A DNA stretch of 64,000 nucleotides from JBBQNJ01 sp038329845 (GTDB lineage Bacteria; Planctomycetota; Phycisphaerae; Tepidisphaerales; Tepidisphaeraceae). Location: the NCBI GenBank assembly GCA_038329845.1, contig JBBQNJ010000002.1, forward strand, positions 1 through 64,000, in the 5' to 3' direction. This document shows, piece by piece, positions 59,435 to 64,000 of this stretch. A program made the translations under genes and the position numbers. Each line of letters starts with the position of its first letter. Within the stretch, counting starts at the first letter, position 1. Under the pieces are notes generated by a model. That model was not told the origin of the DNA and searched no databases. It was given only the letters and a program-made list of their open reading frames with translations.

Positions 59435-61632
59435 GCGGTTGGGCACGGCGAATCTTCTGCATCGCGATATTTTTCGCCGCGGGCTTGCGCGCCGATGTGC
59501 TGAGCACTCTGGAGGGTCAGCGGTTCGAGGGAAGGGTCGAAATCACCGGGGGAGAGCTGCGGGTGCGGAGTTCGGACGGGGCGACGGTGTCGATCGGGCT
59601 GAATCGGGTCGCGGCGGCGACAATCGACGCGCGCCCGCCGGCGACAACGCGTTCAACGACGGCGCCGACGAGCGGTCCGGCGACCAACGGCACAGCGGTG
59701 CCGGTGCCGCAGCCGATGGCGGTGGCGATTGCGCCGGAGAAGAAAACCTCACCGGCGGACTTGCGAGGGGTGCTGGGGGAATTTTTCACGGTCGAATACA
59801 CCGGCGGAGGAGAGTTTCCCAATATCGCCCAAACCCGGTTCAAAGAGCGGACCTATGCCCGGCTGTTCGGGGAGATTTTTTTCGAGTTCGGCCGTCCGAC
59901 CGATTCGATGGTCACTTGGCCCTTCGCGGCGAGTTTCACCGGTTTTCTGATCCCGCCGCACACCGACGAGTACACCTTGGCGATGGAAGTCGACGGCGCA
60001 GCGCGGGTGTGGATCGACGATGCGATGCTGATTGACATCGCGCGCAAGGGATGGGAGCGGGCGAAGATCAAGCTGGAAGCGGGCCGGTGGTATCGATTGC
60101 GGGTTGAGCATACGCCCACGCCGTGGTGGGGGCGTTGCAAGCTGTATTGGTCGAGTTCGCAGTTTACGGAGCGTCCTGTCCCGGCTGAGGCGTTACGCCC
60201 GCCGGGGGAGGTTCCCAATCTACCGCCGTACATTGGGTGGGGCGACACGCCCCCGAACCCGGTGGTCGTGGCGCCGCGACCTTTGACGATTGACGCCAGC
60301 GCCCGCGACCCCGATGGACGGGTCGCGCGCCTGATATGCGATCTGCATACATTGCCGGATTCGTGGGAATGGCGTCATGTCATCGAATCGGACGATCCCT
60401 CGGCGGCGATGGTCTGGAAGGACCCCCCGATGGGATACCCCGAGCTTCGGCTGCGGGCGGTGGATGATCGCGGCCTGGTGGGTGAATCATCGCGGCGCCG
60501 GTTCACGGTGACGAGCGACCGTGGCGGGACGATCCCGTTACCTTGGACGGAAATGCTGATTGGCCGGACGGTCGAAGGAAAGACTACCTCGGCGGGAAAG
60601 ACACTGAGCGAATCGGCGCAGGCCCGCGTGCGCGTCGATGGCGGGCAGGCGTCGATCCAGTTGGCCCATCGCGGGGCCGACTTCTGGGCCGAAGGAGGCG
60701 AATACCAGGTGATCGTTCAGAAACTGGATGGCGACGGGCAGATCGTGGCGAAGCTGGCGCGGTTCGATGTCAATGGTGGCGAGGCCGCGTCGATCGCGGG
60801 GGCAATTTTCAGGACCGCGCTGGACCCGGGGTCGGATTCGTTCGTGGTCGCAGCGAGCGGCGACGGGTTCGGCGAGGTGATCCGCGCCGGCCGTTCGGGG
60901 ACCGGCATCGACGCTACTGCGGGCGAGGGCGCGCCGCGCTGGCTGAAGCTGACTCGCGCCGGTGAGCGGATTGGCGCCTATGTCAGCGATGACGGCAAGA
61001 CATGGCAAGCCCGGGGACGGTGGCGGGTCGAAAAACTCCCCCAGATGCTCTGGGCGGGGGTCATGCTGGCCGGACGGTCCGAGGCCCGGGATGTCGAAGC
61101 GATGTTCGAGTCGGTGCGTGTCTCGGCCGGATCGCCGCGCGTGGTGGCCGAGCCGGGGGTGCTGCTCCGCAACGGCTCGTTCCTCGCCGGGCAGATCGTC
61201 AGCGCCAATCCGGAAAGGTTCTCGATTCGTCGCGGCGGAAAAACGGTCGAGATTCCCATGCATCAGGCGGCTCGACTGATCTTCTGCGAAATTCAGACGT
61301 CGCAATTCGAGACGATTCCGTCGGCTGAGCAGGGGGGATTGCTGACCGGCGCGGGGGACTTTCTGCAGGGGGAGTTGATGGGCCTGCGGGATGGGTCGGT
61401 GGAGATACGGTCGGTGATTTTCGGCACGCAGCGGTTCAAGGTCGGCGACGGGGCGCTGGCGTTCCTGGCGCGCGACCCGGCACCGCATCGTGGGGGATTG
61501 GAGACTGAATTGGAGGATGGGTCGATTCTCCGCGGCGCAAAACTGGTGGGGAGCGATATCGTCTTGGAGATCAAGAACGGTGCGGACCTGGTTTTTTCCG
61601 GCGGCGAAGCGCGGAGATTCACTCGAGAGTAG
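59431..61632 (+). CDS. Secreted PA14-domain protein with Sm-like flanking domains (paralogue 1)
   Basis: 733 residues. A signal peptide (RRIFCIAIFFAAGLRA) precedes a short Sm-like beta domain (LEGQRFEGRVEITGGELRVRSS), a Thr/Pro-rich linker (about 68-105), a PA14 domain (about 115-270; SFTGFLIPPHTDEYTLAMEV, then DGAARVWIDDAMLID) and an Ig-like region. Next come a concanavalin-like domain and two further Sm-like segments (LRNGSFLAGQIVSAN; LEDGSILRGAKLVG). PA14 domains bind carbohydrates, so this is probably a cell-surface glycan-binding protein. The ATG follows AGAGGAG and overlaps the isomerase stop. Downstream is a paralogue with the same layout. Confidence 0.82.
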   Translation: MSGWARRIFCIAIFFAAGLRADVLSTLEGQRFEGRVEITGGELRVRSSDGATVSIGLNRVAAATIDARPPATTRSTTAPTSGPATNGTAVPVPQPMAVAIAPEKKTSPADLRGVLGEFFTVEYTGGGEFPNIAQTRFKERTYARLFGEIFFEFGRPTDSMVTWPFAASFTGFLIPPHTDEYTLAMEVDGAARVWIDDAMLIDIARKGWERAKIKLEAGRWYRLRVEHTPTPWWGRCKLYWSSSQFTERPVPAEALRPPGEVPNLPPYIGWGDTPPNPVVVAPRPLTIDASARDPDGRVARLICDLHTLPDSWEWRHVIESDDPSAAMVWKDPPMGYPELRLRAVDDRGLVGESSRRRFTVTSDRGGTIPLPWTEMLIGRTVEGKTTSAGKTLSESAQARVRVDGGQASIQLAHRGADFWAEGGEYQVIVQKLDGDGQIVAKLARFDVNGGEAASIAGAIFRTALDPGSDSFVVAASGDGFGEVIRAGRSGTGIDATAGEGAPRWLKLTRAGERIGAYVSDDGKTWQARGRWRVEKLPQMLWAGVMLAGRSEARDVEAMFESVRVSAGSPRVVAEPGVLLRNGSFLAGQIVSANPERFSIRRGGKTVEIPMHQAARLIFCEIQTSQFETIPSAEQGGLLTGAGDFLQGELMGLRDGSVEIRSVIFGTQRFKVGDGALAFLARDPAPHRGGLETELEDGSILRGAKLVGSDIVLEIKNGADLVFSGGEARRFTRE

Positions 61633-61664
61633 CGCCGTCGGCGCGAGTTTGACTGGAGCATCGA

Positions 61665-63791
61665 ATGCGTTGGCCTTGGCTAGCGGGTCTGTTGTTGGGC
61701 ATCGTGGCATGGGGCGCCGCGGCGCATGCCGGGATGTTGATCGCGCGCGACGGGGGGGTGGTGCGGGGTCACACTCGGCTGGAATCGGGTCGGGTGGTGG
61801 TGCGGTCCCCCGGCGGATGGGTGCAGGCGTCGGTGGCGCTGGACCAGGTGCAAGAAGCGGTATTCGACGAGCCGTCGCCAGCGCCCGCAACAACGACGAC
61901 CACGGCCCCCGGCGATGAGGAGGTCGAGAGTCCGGAGACGGAATCGGCACCCGAGTTGGCCGCCACCCGGCCGGGGGATTTGCGCGGACTGATGCTGGAG
62001 GTCTTCCGGATCGAGTCGCCCGGGTCGCGCAAGACGCTGAGCCTGGCCGATGCGAAGTTCGAGACGCCTATCTATTCGCGGCTGGTGCCGCAGATCAACT
62101 GGGACGGGGCGGCGACGCTGGATCCGCAGATCAAGGGGAGCATCGCGCTGCGGTTTAGCGGATTTCTCGTGGTTCCCGAAACACGAAACTATCGGCTGAC
62201 GCTCTCGACCGGCAGCGGTTTGCGGCTGATCGTCGATGGCAAACCGCTTGAAAATCGGGCCGAGCCGAAAAAGCCGCATGAGTTTTCCGTCGATCTGGAG
62301 GCGAATCGCCGCCATTCGATCGTGGTCGAGACGGTCAGCGGAACGTGGGGCCGCAAGTGCCGGCTGATGTGGGCCGAAGGAAAGAGCAAGTATCGCACTA
62401 TCCCTTCCGCGATGTTTCGACCGCCGGGGGACCCGCCAAACATGCCGCCGCGGATCAGCCTTCCGGTGATGGACCCGCGCGGTTACGCATCGCCACCGGC
62501 GCTGATGATTCGTCCGGTGGTGAATGATCCCGATGGGAAAATCGCCAAGGTGGTTTATTTGCTCGGAGGCATGCACGACCGGGAAGTAATCGGGGAATCG
62601 ACCGCGCCGCCGTTCGGGTTCGAGTGGAAATCCCCGCCGCCGGGACTTCACATGCTGACGGCGCAGGCGGTGGATGATCGGGGGCTGGGGGCCGACTCGA
62701 ACGCGATCGAAGTGGCGATCCTGGGCGGGGGGCTTGCTGCTCCGTGGGGGGCGGTGACGTTCGGCAAGATGTCGAATCCGCGGGTGGAATTGACGGTGTC
62801 GCCTGAGGGGGAATGTCGGATTGAATTGAAGGGAAACGGCGCCGAGTTCTGGACCGGCTCGGGATACAGCCAAGTGGTGCGCTCGATGAGCGGGGACGGC
62901 GAAGTGATCGGGCAGTTGACCGAGGCGACGTCGGCGAGCGGTCTGTCGTTCACGGGGCTGATCGTGACGTCGGACCCGGGGACGGATTCGCGCTGGATCG
63001 CCATCGGTGCCAGCCCAGAGGCCGGAGCGACGGTCGCGCGCCGGATCGGCTCGAAATATGTCAAGGCCGAACCGATTGGGCAGGCGAGGGGGTTGGGTTG
63101 GTATCGCATCACGCGCCACGGCGGGCGCATCCGCGCCTACGCCTCGGACGATGGCAAGGACTGGCGACTTCAGGGACGATGGTTGATGGAACTGCCGGAA
63201 GTGATCTGGATGGGCGTGGTCTTCGCGCCGGTGGGACCGCCGCAGGCGTCGGCGCGCTTCGAGCATGTTGCCGTGATCGAAGGCGCTGCCGAGGTGGTGG
63301 CCGACGCCGGGCTTCGCCTGACCGATGGCTCGTTCATCGCCGGGGAACTGCTCAGCATCAAAGGCGGTTCGGTGAGCCTCAAGCGTCCCTCGGGGCAAAC
63401 GATCAGCGTCGCCCGCGACGCGGTGGCGTCTATCGTCTTGCGGGAAATGACGGCCGAACTCGCCGGGCAGGCGCCCGATGCCGCGACGCAAGGGATTCTC
63501 ACCACCGCCGGTGATTTTCTCACCGGCGAGGTGGTGGAGATGACGTACGGAAAAATCCATAGCCAGTCGATTATTTTTGGCACCCAGAGTTTTCGGGCAT
63601 CGGAGGTGGCGGTGATCCAGTTGGCACCGCGGGCCGAGGCGAAGAAGCCGGGACCGTACGCCGTCGAACTGCTCGACGGCTCGACGCTGGTGGGGTCGTT
63701 CGCTTCGACCGACCCGCTGAGTTGGCGCACGACCGCCGGGGTCGAGCTGGCGTTGACGCCGCAAGCGATTCGCCGGCTCCGCCGGCTTTGA
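61665..63791 (+). CDS. Secreted PA14-domain protein with Sm-like flanking domains (paralogue 2)
   Basis: 708 residues with the same domain order as the upstream gene: signal peptide (LAGLLLGIVAWGAAAHA), N-terminal Sm-like segment (RDGGVVRGHTRLESGRVVV), Thr-rich linker, PA14 (FSGFLVVPETRNYRLTLST, GSGLRLIVDGKPLENRAEP), Ig-like region, concanavalin-like domain, and C-terminal Sm-like segments (LTDGSFIAGELLSIKGG, LLDGSTLVGSFAST). Sequence identity between the two is moderate, so the duplication is old. They follow one another with a 32-nt gap and are likely co-transcribed with the isomerase gene. Function unknown. Confidence 0.82.
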   Translation: MRWPWLAGLLLGIVAWGAAAHAGMLIARDGGVVRGHTRLESGRVVVRSPGGWVQASVALDQVQEAVFDEPSPAPATTTTTAPGDEEVESPETESAPELAATRPGDLRGLMLEVFRIESPGSRKTLSLADAKFETPIYSRLVPQINWDGAATLDPQIKGSIALRFSGFLVVPETRNYRLTLSTGSGLRLIVDGKPLENRAEPKKPHEFSVDLEANRRHSIVVETVSGTWGRKCRLMWAEGKSKYRTIPSAMFRPPGDPPNMPPRISLPVMDPRGYASPPALMIRPVVNDPDGKIAKVVYLLGGMHDREVIGESTAPPFGFEWKSPPPGLHMLTAQAVDDRGLGADSNAIEVAILGGGLAAPWGAVTFGKMSNPRVELTVSPEGECRIELKGNGAEFWTGSGYSQVVRSMSGDGEVIGQLTEATSASGLSFTGLIVTSDPGTDSRWIAIGASPEAGATVARRIGSKYVKAEPIGQARGLGWYRITRHGGRIRAYASDDGKDWRLQGRWLMELPEVIWMGVVFAPVGPPQASARFEHVAVIEGAAEVVADAGLRLTDGSFIAGELLSIKGGSVSLKRPSGQTISVARDAVASIVLREMTAELAGQAPDAATQGILTTAGDFLTGEVVEMTYGKIHSQSIIFGTQSFRASEVAVIQLAPRAEAKKPGPYAVELLDGSTLVGSFASTDPLSWRTTAGVELALTPQAIRRLRRL

Positions 63792-63937
63792 TCGCGGAAG
63801 AATTGACAAACGCGAAGAGACGAAGGGGCGAAGAAGACTTTTGGGTTTTTGCTTTGCCTCGTGCAGGGTCACACTTGCGTTTTGGGGTAAATCGTAGTGC
63901 ATTATCCTAAAACCATTGCGTGACAAAGCACTAGAGG

Positions 63938-64000
63938 ATGATTCGATTTTTTGCCGCCGGTGAGGCGATGCGGGGCGGGGCGTTTGTCACGGAGCTTTTT
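63938..64000 (+). CDS. Possible start of a new gene, cut by window edge
   Basis: An open frame starts at ATG 63938 and runs off the window as MIRFFAAGEAMRGGAFVTEL. GAGG lies immediately before the ATG, closer than usual, so the start is weakly supported. Twenty-one residues are too few to classify. The gap 63792-63937 shows nothing else. Confidence 0.3.
   Translation, partial: MIRFFAAGEAMRGGAFVTELF

Noticed and set aside
61680..63926. 748-residue open frame on the minus strand
   Set aside because: It lies opposite the second PA14 gene and its translation is dominated by Arg, His and Pro; there is no recognisable domain.

Overview
This is a GC-rich bacterial chromosome segment that most resembles the Planctomycetota, probably a Phycisphaerae-type lineage. 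The assignment is an inference from gene content. The clues are a PEP-CTERM surface protein with autotransporter-type strand repeats, tandem PA14 proteins, a DUF3142-type protein, a large sigma factor with extra helix-turn-helix domains, and Gfo/Idh/MocA and sugar-isomerase-like enzymes. No rRNA, tRNA or CRISPR array was recognised.

Layout. 1-141: cut-off end of an IS3-type insertion sequence. 445-3686: divergent sigma factor and uronate-isomerase-like amidohydrolase. 3824-8936: small secreted Cys peptide, a DUF3142-like protein overlapping a secreted helical-repeat protein, a DsrE-like protein and TrpF. 9268-17459: the complete NAGGN osmolyte triad (amidotransferase, GNAT/ATP-grasp ligase, M42 peptidase) running into a peptide ABC transporter (binding protein plus two permeases). 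17554-17818: repeats. 17971-19544: PgsA and UppP. 19977-30035: ECF sigma factor, probable anti-sigma factor and a Cus-type heavy-metal tripartite efflux system. A small toxin-antitoxin islet, with a toxin broken by a nonsense codon, splits the cusB- and cusA-like genes. 30266-33578: TPR protein, oxidoreductase and MBL hydrolase. 33833-38483 (minus strand): small secreted protein and a 1160-residue PEP-CTERM protein.

39067-51132 is the most distinctive region. A nitrate-reductase-like molybdopterin enzyme sits with a NarI-like membrane protein that carries a double CxxC tail, a four-cluster ferredoxin, a Tat-exported Rieske protein, a small two-helix membrane protein and a TDT/SLAC1-type channel. 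It continues without a break into moaA, moaD, moaE, moeA, moaC, mog and mobA, most of them joined by start/stop overlaps. The cluster therefore encodes an electron-transfer molybdoenzyme together with most of the pathway for its cofactor. A 41-bp tandem repeat and a four-helix-bundle gene interrupt it.

51464-54397: oxidoreductase and RecJ. 54457-57873 (minus strand): GNAT enzyme, CPBP membrane protease, pseudokinase and a tandem PTPS/QueD-fold protein. 58014-63791: Fur-like regulator, sugar isomerase and two PA14 paralogues. At least seven genes have a -10 box ending only 6-9 nt before the start codon, which suggests that leaderless transcription is common in this genome.
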